A DNA stretch of 37,050 bases from Prolixibacteraceae bacterium (GTDB taxonomy: Bacteria > Bacteroidota > Bacteroidia > Bacteroidales > Prolixibacteraceae), in the NCBI GenBank assembly GCA_003537645.1, contig DPRM01000043.1:11120-48169 (forward strand), read 5' to 3'. Below, one piece after another: positions 17,552 through 26,394 of this stretch (the stretch's first letter is position 1; every line of letters begins with the position of its first letter). A model generated the notes under the pieces. That model had not been told where the DNA came from, did not search any database, and saw only the letters and a program-made list of their open reading frames with translations. The position numbers and the translations under genes are program-made.

Positions 17552-19120
17552 ATGAAAAAAACAATATTCAAAATAATTGTATCGGTTTTATTACTAACTG
17601 GATGTTCTGATGATTTTTTAAATATGAGTTCGCCTAATGCATTGTCTGATGATGTTTTTTGGAAATCGGAAAATGATGCGATGTTAGCCATTGCTGGTTG
17701 TTATGATGCCTTACAAGATGGAAATATTTACGGTGGAGGTCCTTGGTCTTTTGGAATAAATGCTATGGAAGGAATATCAGACGACGCATACTGGAATTGG
17801 GATCATTCCTATGAATCGATAACATGGGGAACGCATACATCCATGCATGCAGGTATTAAAACTTGGTGGGATTCATGCTATAAAGTTATTGTTAGATGTA
17901 ATAAAGTAATTGCATTGGTTCCAAATATTCCTATGGACGAAGCAAAAATGAGGAGAATTGTTGCTGAAGCAAAGTTCATTCGCTCACTAATCTACCTACA
18001 TTTAACAATGACATTTCGTGACGTACCTCTAATACTTGAACCTCAGACATTGGCAAATGCAGATGTTCCAAAAAACATTAAAAATGAAATCATTAACAAG
18101 ATTATTGATGATTTAAAAGAGGTTACAAGTGTTTTGCCAAAGGAAGTCCCTACAAGCGAAAGAGGCAGGGTAACTTCAGGAGCCGCTCTGGGCTTGTTGA
18201 CTAGAGTCTATTTATATAATAACATGTGGGACGAAGCTGCAACTACTGCAAAAAAAATAATCAATGAATACAACTATGTTATTCACCCATCTTATAAAGA
18301 TTTGTTTTCATTGGCTGGAGAAAATAGCAAGGAAATAATTTTTGCTATTGAATTCGAAAGAGGAATTGGTGAAGGACAACTGGTCGGAAGGCATTTTGCA
18401 AATGCACCTCCTCATATGGCTACATTACCCAATCTTGTGGATGAGTACTATTGTATTGATGGATTGCCAATAGATAAATCGCCTCTTTTCAAGGGAGATC
18501 CTTCACAGTTACCGTCACTTTTAAATTTAAATTATTTACGTGATGTTAAAAGATATATCAATCGGGATCCTCGGTTAGGTTATACTTTAGTAACCAATAA
18601 TAGCATTTGGTCAGGAAAACCGATCAATATGGTTTATGTCACAACAGGAGTAGTTTTCAGAAAGTGGTCTGAAGAAGCAGTAGGTGGCATAAGTTTAAAT
18701 TATACAGATAATGCGCTAAATATTCAAGTAATTAGATATGCTGATATTCTTTTAATGTGGGCTGAAGCATCTGTAATGTCAGGAAAATATCAAGAATCCG
18801 ATATCATAGATGCAATTAATAAAATTCGTCAACGAGGAGATGTTATGATGCCAAAAGTAGAAGTTATTGAAGGCACAGGATTATCTAAAGAAAAATTGTT
18901 GACCATTATTAAACATGAACGAAGAATTGAATTAGCATATGAAGGCTTAAGGTATTTTGATCTTATCCGTTGGGGAGAATTGAAGGATGCCTGGAATAAT
19001 GGATGGACTCCAAAAAGTAACTCACGAATGTATATTGAACCCCGAAGTAATGTTTGGCCGATTCCTCAATATGAAATTGATAATAATTCTGCATTGATTC
19101 AGAATCCTGAATGGCAATAA
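17552..19120 (+). CDS. susD: SusD-like starch/glycan-binding lipoprotein
   Basis: The 522-residue protein has a lipoprotein signal ending LLTGC (Cys18) with SDDF after it. The body is the RagB/SusD helical fold: the N-terminal segment with DALQDG, VRCNKVIALVPNIP and AEAKFIRSLIYLHLTMTFRDVPLI, and the C-terminal SusD end with INKIRQRGD, HERRIELAYEGLRYFDLIRWG and the final WPIPQYEIDNN. It caps the SusC barrel and binds the glycan at the cell surface. Pairing with the STN-type SusC identifies this as a glycan-uptake PUL. No truncation is visible. Confidence 0.97.
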   Translation: MKKTIFKIIVSVLLLTGCSDDFLNMSSPNALSDDVFWKSENDAMLAIAGCYDALQDGNIYGGGPWSFGINAMEGISDDAYWNWDHSYESITWGTHTSMHAGIKTWWDSCYKVIVRCNKVIALVPNIPMDEAKMRRIVAEAKFIRSLIYLHLTMTFRDVPLILEPQTLANADVPKNIKNEIINKIIDDLKEVTSVLPKEVPTSERGRVTSGAALGLLTRVYLYNNMWDEAATTAKKIINEYNYVIHPSYKDLFSLAGENSKEIIFAIEFERGIGEGQLVGRHFANAPPHMATLPNLVDEYYCIDGLPIDKSPLFKGDPSQLPSLLNLNYLRDVKRYINRDPRLGYTLVTNNSIWSGKPINMVYVTTGVVFRKWSEEAVGGISLNYTDNALNIQVIRYADILLMWAEASVMSGKYQESDIIDAINKIRQRGDVMMPKVEVIEGTGLSKEKLLTIIKHERRIELAYEGLRYFDLIRWGELKDAWNNGWTPKSNSRMYIEPRSNVWPIPQYEIDNNSALIQNPEWQ

Positions 19121-19136
19121 AGGAATTGAATTAGAG

Positions 19137-19168
19137 AAAGAAGTTCTTTCAAACGAAAGAACTTCTTT
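19137..19168 (+). terminator. Strong hairpin between SusD and first sulfatase
   Basis: AAAGAAGTTCTTTC (19137-19150) is an exact 14-base inverted repeat of GAAAGAACTTCTTT (19155-19168), with a 4-base loop AAAC. AA and a weak T tract follow. It probably ends most SusCD transcripts and leaves lower expression of the enzymes downstream. Confidence 0.75.
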
Positions 19169-19242
19169 AATTGTCAAAAACTAAATCAGGTTTTTACTTT
19201 AACGACCTGACAAATAATATATCATCAATAAAAAATTATTGA

Positions 19243-20631
19243 ATGAAACATTCCAACCGAAAGCAAAAAATAAGCTTAGTAACATTACTTTTTGTTTTGT
19301 TTTTAAGTTTCTTAGATTTTAAGATTTATGGCAAACCTGATAATAATCCGAACAATAAAATTGAACATCCAAATGTAATCCTGATTCTTGCCGATGACAT
19401 GGGATTGGGAGATATATCGCTTGTTAATGATGGGAGAACGCATACACAGGCAATTAATAAATTGGCAAATGAAGGAATGTGGTTCAGGCATGCTTATTCG
19501 GCTGCGCCGGTTTGCGCCCCGGCCCGGGCAGCGATGTTAACCGGACAGTACCCGCACCGCACCGGTTGTGTCGATTTAAACATGCAGCGTTACCCAGAAA
19601 TTACCCGTATGAAAAAGGGATTACACACCATTGCCGATGTATTTGCCGCAAATGGATATGCGACCGGCTTGGTTGGGAAATGGCATTGCGGGGTTGGTGA
19701 AGGTTATGATCCGTTAAGCAGAGGATTCCAAGAATTTGAAGGTTTTCACGGGTTTAATGTGCCTGACTATTTCAAATATGAATTGATTGTGAAGGACTCA
19801 CTAATTAATGTTAAAGATAAGTATTTGACCGAAGATCTAACTGAACGAGCCATCCGGTTTGTAGGTCGTCATCGCAACGAACCGTTCTTTTTGCACCTTG
19901 CTCATTATGCCCCGCACCGTCCGCTGGGAGCCCCGGAGGAAGTAGTTGGCAAATATCTCGAAAAAGGATTCGATAAAAATACAGCCACCGTTTATGCTAT
20001 GATCGAAATCATGGATGATGGGATAGGTAGGCTCGTCGCTGAGTTAGACAGGATGAATATCAGAAAAAATACGCTTATCCTTTTTTCCAGCGACAACGGT
20101 CCCGACCCTATGGCAGGCGAACGGTTCAACCTAAACCTAAAGGGCAGCAAATACACTGTAAATGAGGGAGGAATTCGTGTGCCGTTTATTGTCAACTGGC
20201 CGGGAAAAGTGAAGCCAGATAAAATAGAAGAATTAGTACACTTTACTGACATATTTCCAACCCTGGTGGAAGTCTGTAACCTGAAAGTACCATTCAACCA
20301 AAAACAGGATGGCAAAAGTTTTGCCGGGCTTTTAAAGGGGGAAAACAACCTAATCACTGCAACCCGGATGTGGCAGTGGAACCGGGGAGTTCCTGAGTAT
20401 TCTTACAATACCGCTATCCGGCAGGGTGATTGGAAACTGGTACGACCGTTTGTTTCACACTGGGAAATTCCGTTTGAAAAATCGGTACTAAAGCCTGTGC
20501 TTTACAATTTGAAAGATGATCCGGAGGAGCAAAATGATCTTTCTGAAATGAATCAGGACATTTACATTGAATTGAGAGTAAAACTGGAGCAATGGTCCCG
20601 CGAAGTGGAATTAGACCGGCTTAAAAATTAA
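19243..20631 (+). CDS. Type I sulfatase, secreted
   Basis: This 462-residue protein has a signal-anchor-type N-terminus, then the metal-binding ADDMGLGD (50-57) and the sulfatase signature C-A-P-A-R (Cys91 to Arg95) in APVCAPARAAMLTGQYPHRTG. Cys91 would be converted to formylglycine by an anaerobic maturase not present in this window. Further catalytic features are GKWHCG, HLAHYAPHRPLG and LILFSSDNGPDP. Sulfatases remove sulfate esters from the glycan. The sequence is visibly richer in G and C in its middle part (19500-20600) than the neighbours, hinting at a different origin. The start is about 75 bases after a strong hairpin. Confidence 0.95.
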   Translation: MKHSNRKQKISLVTLLFVLFLSFLDFKIYGKPDNNPNNKIEHPNVILILADDMGLGDISLVNDGRTHTQAINKLANEGMWFRHAYSAAPVCAPARAAMLTGQYPHRTGCVDLNMQRYPEITRMKKGLHTIADVFAANGYATGLVGKWHCGVGEGYDPLSRGFQEFEGFHGFNVPDYFKYELIVKDSLINVKDKYLTEDLTERAIRFVGRHRNEPFFLHLAHYAPHRPLGAPEEVVGKYLEKGFDKNTATVYAMIEIMDDGIGRLVAELDRMNIRKNTLILFSSDNGPDPMAGERFNLNLKGSKYTVNEGGIRVPFIVNWPGKVKPDKIEELVHFTDIFPTLVEVCNLKVPFNQKQDGKSFAGLLKGENNLITATRMWQWNRGVPEYSYNTAIRQGDWKLVRPFVSHWEIPFEKSVLKPVLYNLKDDPEEQNDLSEMNQDIYIELRVKLEQWSREVELDRLKN

Positions 20632-20831
20632 AATCAGATAAAATGAAAATACAATTAAAAAATATATTATTCTCTGAAAAAATAGCTACACCATTCCGAT
20701 GGGGTTTGGTTTTGATTATCAAATTATTCTTTACCCACATCGAATTTCTGACGGGACTGTCACGTCAAGACAATAGACGGGTAGAAACAGAAAGTTCTCG
20801 GATCCCCGTAAAGTCTCTTTGGGGACGAAAT

Positions 20832-22013
20832 ATGAACTTGATGTATTGCCTCCTGATTTCATTTGCCTTAATATTGCCAGATGCTGCGAAAGCACAAAAA
20901 GATTTCTCCCATGTTCCGGGTATTGTAGTTGCTTACCGTCCGGCTTCAGACAAAATATATCTAGGAACACCCAGTATTTGTATTTTGCCCGATGGAAGAT
21001 ATGTTTGTTCACTAAATGAGTTTGGAAAGAATACAAATATGACCTTAATTTTTGAATCGTTGGATAAAGGTAAAAACTGGAGCAAAATATCAGAATTCAA
21101 TGGAAAACAGCATGGTTTGTTTTTTCATAATTCAACACTCTATGCCATGGGAGTCGATCAAAGTTACGGTAATTGTGTAATTCGGAAATCTAGTGATAAA
21201 GGTCATTCATGGACTACTCCGACCGATAGTGGCAACGGATTGCTGCGTATGGGAGATGCAGAAAAGGGCTATCATACATCCTCTGTATCAGTTGTGATTG
21301 CCAACGATCGCATTTGGAGACCTGTAGAAGTTGCAAGGAAAAGGGGAAAATGGGGTGATTTCGAATCTCTGGTAATGTCTGTGCCAATTGATGCAGATTT
21401 GTTAAATTCCGAAAACTGGAAAACCTCTACACGCATGGCATTGGATGTTTCCTGGGGGAATCAATATGGAACATGGTTGGAAGGCGGTGCAGTGATTTCT
21501 CCTAAAGGTGAAATAATAAATATTTTACGGGTTGATAACCGAGCTGAGGAAACGGCTGCTCTTATTCGTGTTTCAGATAACGGAGAACTACTTTCATTTG
21601 ATCATGAAAAGGATTTTATCCGATTTCCAGGAGGTTGTAAAAAATTCAATGTTCGCTATGATAAATACAGCAAGCGCTATTGGAGCCTATCCAACTGGAT
21701 TCCCAAAGAATTTAAAGGCCACAACATTGAGCGCACACGCAATACGCTGGCGCTAATTTCATCGCCCGACTTGAGAAACTGGACCGTCCATTCAGTGATT
21801 CTCCAGGATGACAATGTGGAGAAAAGCGGATTTCAATATGTGGACTGGCAGTTTGAAAACGATGATATCATTTTTCTCAGCCGCACTGCCTTTTTCGATG
21901 GAGAAAATTATGCCGATAACCAGCACAATTCTAATTTTATTACATTCCACCGCATCGAAGACTTTAGAAATCAGGAGCATCTGGTTTTGAAAAATATTAA
22001 AAACATCAGATAG
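20832..22013 (+). CDS. BNR/Asp-box beta-propeller protein (sialidase-like), copy 1
   Basis: From ATG 20832 the 393-residue protein has a clear signal peptide (MNLMYCLLISFALILPDAAKAQ). It then has a propeller with two Asp-boxes, S-L-D-K-G-K-N-W and S-S-D-K-G-H-S-W, and the paralogue-shared segments VPGIVVAYRPASDKIYLGTP, LEGGAVISPKGEIINILRVDNRA, RNTLALISSPDLRNWTVH and GFQYVDWQF. Such proteins are usually annotated as exo-alpha-sialidases (GH33-like), but the FRIP motif is not visible, so true sialidase activity is unproven. An in-frame extension reaches back to 20643, but the length of the paralogue and the signal peptide support 20832. Confidence 0.7.
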   Translation: MNLMYCLLISFALILPDAAKAQKDFSHVPGIVVAYRPASDKIYLGTPSICILPDGRYVCSLNEFGKNTNMTLIFESLDKGKNWSKISEFNGKQHGLFFHNSTLYAMGVDQSYGNCVIRKSSDKGHSWTTPTDSGNGLLRMGDAEKGYHTSSVSVVIANDRIWRPVEVARKRGKWGDFESLVMSVPIDADLLNSENWKTSTRMALDVSWGNQYGTWLEGGAVISPKGEIINILRVDNRAEETAALIRVSDNGELLSFDHEKDFIRFPGGCKKFNVRYDKYSKRYWSLSNWIPKEFKGHNIERTRNTLALISSPDLRNWTVHSVILQDDNVEKSGFQYVDWQFENDDIIFLSRTAFFDGENYADNQHNSNFITFHRIEDFRNQEHLVLKNIKNIR

Positions 22014-22132
22014 TACTCATCAATAAAAATTAAATTCAGGTGAAACGAGCTATTAGAATGATAGTCACACATAATTGAACTTTTCTAATGTCGAGTTCCA
22101 TATCAAACCTTTAAAGTTAACAATAGTAGAAC

Positions 22133-23707
22133 ATGAAAGTAAACGCAGTATTGATAGGTATCTTCATCCCAGGTCTATATTTCTGCTCACATGGGCGTAC
22201 AATAGACTCTATGAAAAGGGAAGAACAACGCCATCCCAATATTTTGATAATAATGACAGATCAGCAACGCTTTGATGCGTTAAGTTGCTATGGATCGAAA
22301 GCAGTTGATACCCCAAATATTGACCGTTTGGCAGAGGAGGGTGTTAAGTTTGAGAAATGTTATTCCCCAAATCCAATATGCACTCCATCGCGTGCCAGTA
22401 TGTTTACGGGAAAAAGTCTAGCAGGACATGGAGTATATCAATTACATGATATTTTGCCTGATGATCAAATATTATTCCCTAAAAGATTACAGCAAAGAGG
22501 TTATGAAACCACCCTTGTAGGAAAACTTCATGTTTCTGGCTTATGGCACGAAGCGGAAGAAAGACATCCCAATGACGGATTCGATAATTACTACTGGTGC
22601 ATCGATCCGGGATTAAATCTGGAAAATCCTATAAATTCTTACGCCAAATGGGTAAAAAATAAAGATCAGGCTTTTTTTCAAAAGTTAAAGGAAGAAGGAA
22701 AATCCATGAGACATTTTCCTGAAGAATTACATTTTTCAAGATGGGCTTCGGAAACCACAATTCAACAAATTGAAAACAGGGATACAGCAAAGCCATTTTT
22801 TATTTTAATGAGCCTTTTCGATCCGCATGACCCATACTATGATCATCCCGAATCATTCCGAAACATGGTCAATGATAAGGATATTCCAATACCAAGCCGG
22901 CTGCCCGATACAACCAAAATACCTGAAGGTGTGAAACAGGAACTTCTTAAATCTGTTCAGGTTAAAAAAAGTTCCCGTTTCAGTGAATCGGTGCATGAGT
23001 TGAGAAAAGGCTATTACGCATCGATTGCCTTTCTGGATCAGGAGGTAGGCAAAGTACTGGATAAAATTGACACAGAAGGACTTTACGACAATACAATAAT
23101 TATTTTTGTAAGCGATCACGGAGATATGCTTTTTGATAAAGGTTTATTTTCAAAAGGTGCATTCTTCTACGATCCTTCTGTCAGAGTGCCATTTCTCATG
23201 AGATACCCAAACAAAATCCAAGCCGGTACCACATTTGATTTACCAGTACAGCAATATGATATTGCAGCTACAATTCTGGCACTTGCGGACTATCCCGGGG
23301 AGCAAATCCGGGAGTGGATGCCTGAGTCGATGGACTTATTAAAATTTATCAAACAGAGAACTGCGTATAAATATTACCGGGATTATGCAGTTTGTGAATA
23401 TAGAAATACCGGCTACGGACCCGGGGGCACATACTACGAACCCCCTCTTCATGCAACAATGTTCTTATCCGGATATTATAAATTAAATGTATATCACAAT
23501 TTTTCTGATTCTCACAAATTGCAGGGAGAACTTTTTAACATGGAAAATGATCCTTTAGAAGAGAATAATTTGTGGAATAACCCAAATCATCAATACGTTA
23601 AAATTGAAATGATGCACCAGCTTACTGACTGGATGGTAAAAAATAGTGATAGGTATCCAGGGGGTCGAGGAGGAGAAAAATTCAAGCAACAAGTTACTTT
23701 GGAATAG
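22133..23707 (+). CDS. Type I sulfatase, second copy
   Basis: The 524-residue protein has a hydrophobic N-terminus, possibly a lipoprotein (Cys at 18). The metal-binding segment is MTDQQRFDALSCYG (about 41-54), and the signature C-T-P-S-R (Cys83 to Arg87) is in NPICTPSRASMFTGK. Other features include VGKLHVSG, MSLFDPHDPYYDHPE and IIFVSDHGDMLFDKG. The TDQQRFD start and its size are like choline-sulfatase/iduronate-type (phosphonate monoester hydrolase-like) members, different in detail from the first and third sulfatases, so it likely cuts a different sulfate position. It starts 119 bases after the first BNR gene; the URO-D-like gene follows 9 bases later. Confidence 0.93.
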   Translation: MKVNAVLIGIFIPGLYFCSHGRTIDSMKREEQRHPNILIIMTDQQRFDALSCYGSKAVDTPNIDRLAEEGVKFEKCYSPNPICTPSRASMFTGKSLAGHGVYQLHDILPDDQILFPKRLQQRGYETTLVGKLHVSGLWHEAEERHPNDGFDNYYWCIDPGLNLENPINSYAKWVKNKDQAFFQKLKEEGKSMRHFPEELHFSRWASETTIQQIENRDTAKPFFILMSLFDPHDPYYDHPESFRNMVNDKDIPIPSRLPDTTKIPEGVKQELLKSVQVKKSSRFSESVHELRKGYYASIAFLDQEVGKVLDKIDTEGLYDNTIIIFVSDHGDMLFDKGLFSKGAFFYDPSVRVPFLMRYPNKIQAGTTFDLPVQQYDIAATILALADYPGEQIREWMPESMDLLKFIKQRTAYKYYRDYAVCEYRNTGYGPGGTYYEPPLHATMFLSGYYKLNVYHNFSDSHKLQGELFNMENDPLEENNLWNNPNHQYVKIEMMHQLTDWMVKNSDRYPGGRGGEKFKQQVTLE

Positions 23708-23716
23708 AAAAAATTT

Positions 23717-24781
23717 ATGGAACAACTTATAAGCTATATTGCTCCATCTGCCCCGGCAACGCGGAGACCGGCAACAGGAAATGAACTTCCTGTTCGGGTA
23801 GAAATAGGTTTTACGCCTAATTGGTATAGATCCAAACTTGGAATTGATTTTAGCGAACAATGGCATAATGATCCAAAATACCGAAAAGAAACGCTTATCT
23901 CTATGCGAAATGAGCTTGACACGCGCTTCCCTGGTAGGAAAATTGGAGTTTTGGAAGAAAATTCGATCGATTTGCTAACTGGGGTATATGGCGCATGTAC
24001 AATAGCGGCAATTTATGGTATTCCTATAATTTATAGCAAAAACAATTGGCCCAATTGTATTCATCAACCTTTAAACGATCTTGAGATAAAGGCTTTGACC
24101 CCCCCGGATTTGGACAACAATCCCTTCTTCCAGAAACTAATGAAACAATTGGATTGGATTGGAAAAGACCAAGGGAAAATCATTGGATTCCTCAATTGGC
24201 AAGGGGTTTTGAACAATGCACAGCGGCTCAGAGGCGAACAGCTTTTAATTGATATGTTCGTCGAGCCAGAATTAGTGATGCACTTAATGAATTGTGTATG
24301 TACAACAATGATTGATGCAGCTAAACAACTGCACAAATATCAAAAAAGGAGCCATGTGGATTACCAATTTTTCACGGTGAGCAACTGTCTTGTTAACATG
24401 ATTTCTCCAGAGCAATACCGGGATTTTGTAATGCCGTTCGATATAAAAATAGCTCAGGCATTCGGTTCATTGGGCATCCATAATTGTGCCTGGAATGCGG
24501 ATCCTTACATGGAATATTATGCCCAAATTCCTAATTTAGGTTATATTGATATGGGGATTAAATCGAATATGGAAAGTGCTAAAAAATCTTTTCCCAAAGC
24601 AAGAAGAGCGATTATGTACACGCCGATGGATTTGAATTCAAAATCTTTAAGTCAAATAAGGCAAGACTTGGAAAGGATTGCTCAGTTATATGCACCATGC
24701 GATGTTGTTTTGGCTGATATTGAAGATGGGATGCCTGATGAAAAGATTATTCAGCTTCTAAATATTGTTGAGAAGATCTAA
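23717..24781 (+). CDS. URO-D superfamily protein (MtaA/CmuA-like)
   Basis: This 354-residue cytoplasmic protein has the uroporphyrinogen-decarboxylase barrel pattern: FLNWQGVLNNAQRLRGEQLLIDMFVEPELVMHLMN, then SPEQYRDFVMPFDIKIAQAF, HNCAWNADPYMEYYAQIPNLGYIDMG and the C-terminal VVLADIEDGMPDEKI. It is not a heme enzyme in this setting: true HemE has a different N-terminal Arg/Asp set and an essential genome location. MtaA/CmuA-type relatives are corrinoid-dependent methyltransferases; the HNC motif could be a zinc ligand site. In this PUL it may remove a methyl group or act on a modified sugar, but no corrinoid protein is near. It lies 9 bases after the sulfatase, so it is in the same operon. 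Confidence 0.75.
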   Translation: MEQLISYIAPSAPATRRPATGNELPVRVEIGFTPNWYRSKLGIDFSEQWHNDPKYRKETLISMRNELDTRFPGRKIGVLEENSIDLLTGVYGACTIAAIYGIPIIYSKNNWPNCIHQPLNDLEIKALTPPDLDNNPFFQKLMKQLDWIGKDQGKIIGFLNWQGVLNNAQRLRGEQLLIDMFVEPELVMHLMNCVCTTMIDAAKQLHKYQKRSHVDYQFFTVSNCLVNMISPEQYRDFVMPFDIKIAQAFGSLGIHNCAWNADPYMEYYAQIPNLGYIDMGIKSNMESAKKSFPKARRAIMYTPMDLNSKSLSQIRQDLERIAQLYAPCDVVLADIEDGMPDEKIIQLLNIVEKI

Positions 24782-24870
24782 AGCAATTATTATCTAGGAT
24801 AAAATGAACAACACAAACTCTACTGTATAAGAGCTGAAACATGCAGATAGTATTTATAAATTAATCAACG

Positions 24871-26289
24871 ATGAAACCTTTTATTAAAACAACTTTTGCC
24901 TTTTCTTTAGGCGTGTTAACGGTTCATTCATTTGCAGCAAATGTTCCAGGAAAGGAAAGACCCAATATTATTTTCATTATGGCCGACGATTTGGGCTATG
25001 CCGATTTGGGGTGTTACGGCCAGGAGAAAATACAAACTCCCTATATTGATCAGTTAGCATCAGAAGGAATGATGTTTACTCAAGCCTATTCAGGTTCTTC
25101 GGTTTGTGCACCTTCCAGATGCAGTTTAATGACAGGTCTGCACAATGGTCATAACACAATTAGAGATAATTTACCTCACAATATTTATTTGAGGCCTGAT
25201 GATTTTACCATTGCTGAATTGTTCAAACAGGCTGGATATAGCACTGGAGGAGTTGGAAAATGGGGATTGGGAATTCCCGGTTCCTGGGGCTTACCCAACC
25301 AACAAGGTTTTGATTATTGGTATGGACATTACAATCAGGATCAGGCACATTTTTACTATCCCGATTTTCTCTGGGAGAATGATAAACTGTTACTGCTACA
25401 AGAAATGAAAATAGTGAATGATATTGGTGAGATGGTCGGAAACAGGGGAGGTGAAAATAGATTTTATACGCATGATTTGTTTACAGAGAAGGCAACCGAT
25501 TTCATCCATAAAAATAAGGAGCACCCTTTTTTTCTTTTTGTATCGTATACTATTCCGCATTATTCCGACTATCCAAAAGATACGCCCGAGCATTATATTG
25601 TGCCGTCCGACAAACCTTATTCAAATAAGGACTGGCCACAAATTGCCAAAAATTATGCAGCAATGATTACCCGTATGGATGGTGATGTTGGCAAGATCGT
25701 TAAATTAATTAGTGAATTGGGATTAGAGAATAATACATTAATAATTTTCACCAGTGATAATGGTCCATATCAAGGTGTTACCATCCCAATTGAGTTTTTT
25801 AACAGCAATGGCCCTTTTAGAGGAGGAAAGCGTGATCTTTATGAGGGAGGGATAAGAATACCTTTTATTGCCAAATGGAAAAATAAAATTTCCGAAGGTG
25901 TTGTAAATAATGAACCAATTGCATTTTGGGATATAATGCCAACATTTGCTAATATAATAGATTATCCAAAGTTGATAAAAACAGATGGTATTTCTTTCTT
26001 CTCTCTATTGAAAGGAGAGAAACAAAAGCAAACAGATAGACCATTTTATTGGGATTATGGACATGCTCGAGAAACCTATTCTCAGGCAGTAAGGTATTTA
26101 GACTACAAGGGAATACGAAAATTTCAAAAGGGAATTAAGACTTTTGAATTGTATGATTTGAAAAATGATTCTGGAGAAACAAAGAATATTTCATCAGAAA
26201 AACCGGAGATAGTCAGAACTATTCAAAAAATAATGGAAAAGGCTTACGACTATTCTGACAAATACGATACAAAAATACATTTTCAATAA
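24871..26289 (+). CDS. Type I sulfatase, third copy
   Basis: The 472-residue protein has a signal peptide (MKPFIKTTFAFSLGVLTVHSFAA). The metal-binding segment is MADDLGYADLGCYG (37-50) and the signature C-A-P-S-R (Cys79 to Arg83) is in SSVCAPSRCSLMTG. GVGKWGLG, SYTIPHYSDYP, IIFTSDNGPYQ and KRDLYEGGIRIPF complete the arylsulfatase-type core. It is the third sulfatase of the operon and differs in length and detail from the other two, indicating several sulfate positions on the substrate. It is 89 bases after the URO-D-like gene and 105 bases before the lyase. Confidence 0.95.
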   Translation: MKPFIKTTFAFSLGVLTVHSFAANVPGKERPNIIFIMADDLGYADLGCYGQEKIQTPYIDQLASEGMMFTQAYSGSSVCAPSRCSLMTGLHNGHNTIRDNLPHNIYLRPDDFTIAELFKQAGYSTGGVGKWGLGIPGSWGLPNQQGFDYWYGHYNQDQAHFYYPDFLWENDKLLLLQEMKIVNDIGEMVGNRGGENRFYTHDLFTEKATDFIHKNKEHPFFLFVSYTIPHYSDYPKDTPEHYIVPSDKPYSNKDWPQIAKNYAAMITRMDGDVGKIVKLISELGLENNTLIIFTSDNGPYQGVTIPIEFFNSNGPFRGGKRDLYEGGIRIPFIAKWKNKISEGVVNNEPIAFWDIMPTFANIIDYPKLIKTDGISFFSLLKGEKQKQTDRPFYWDYGHARETYSQAVRYLDYKGIRKFQKGIKTFELYDLKNDSGETKNISSEKPEIVRTIQKIMEKAYDYSDKYDTKIHFQ

Positions 26290-26315
26290 TTAAAACCGTG
26301 AAAAGGTAAAATACA

Positions 26316-26338
26316 TTTTTCTTGCAATTTAAGAAAAA
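26316..26338 (+). terminator. AT-rich hairpin before lyase gene
   Basis: TTTTTCTT (26316-26323) and AAGAAAAA (26331-26338) form a perfect 8-base stem with loop GCAATTT. Its location between the third sulfatase and the lyase suggests a weak terminator or a regulator site. A close relative of the sequence lies at 30804-30826. Confidence 0.45.
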
Positions 26339-26394
26339 TAAGTTTTTTACTATACCCATATCAAATTTTCAACCTATAATAACTGAATTTAATT

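Noticed and set aside
23717..24781. Heme-biosynthesis gene hemE
   Set aside because: It is embedded in a sulfatase operon and lacks the usual HemE N-terminal pattern, so only the superfamily is claimed.
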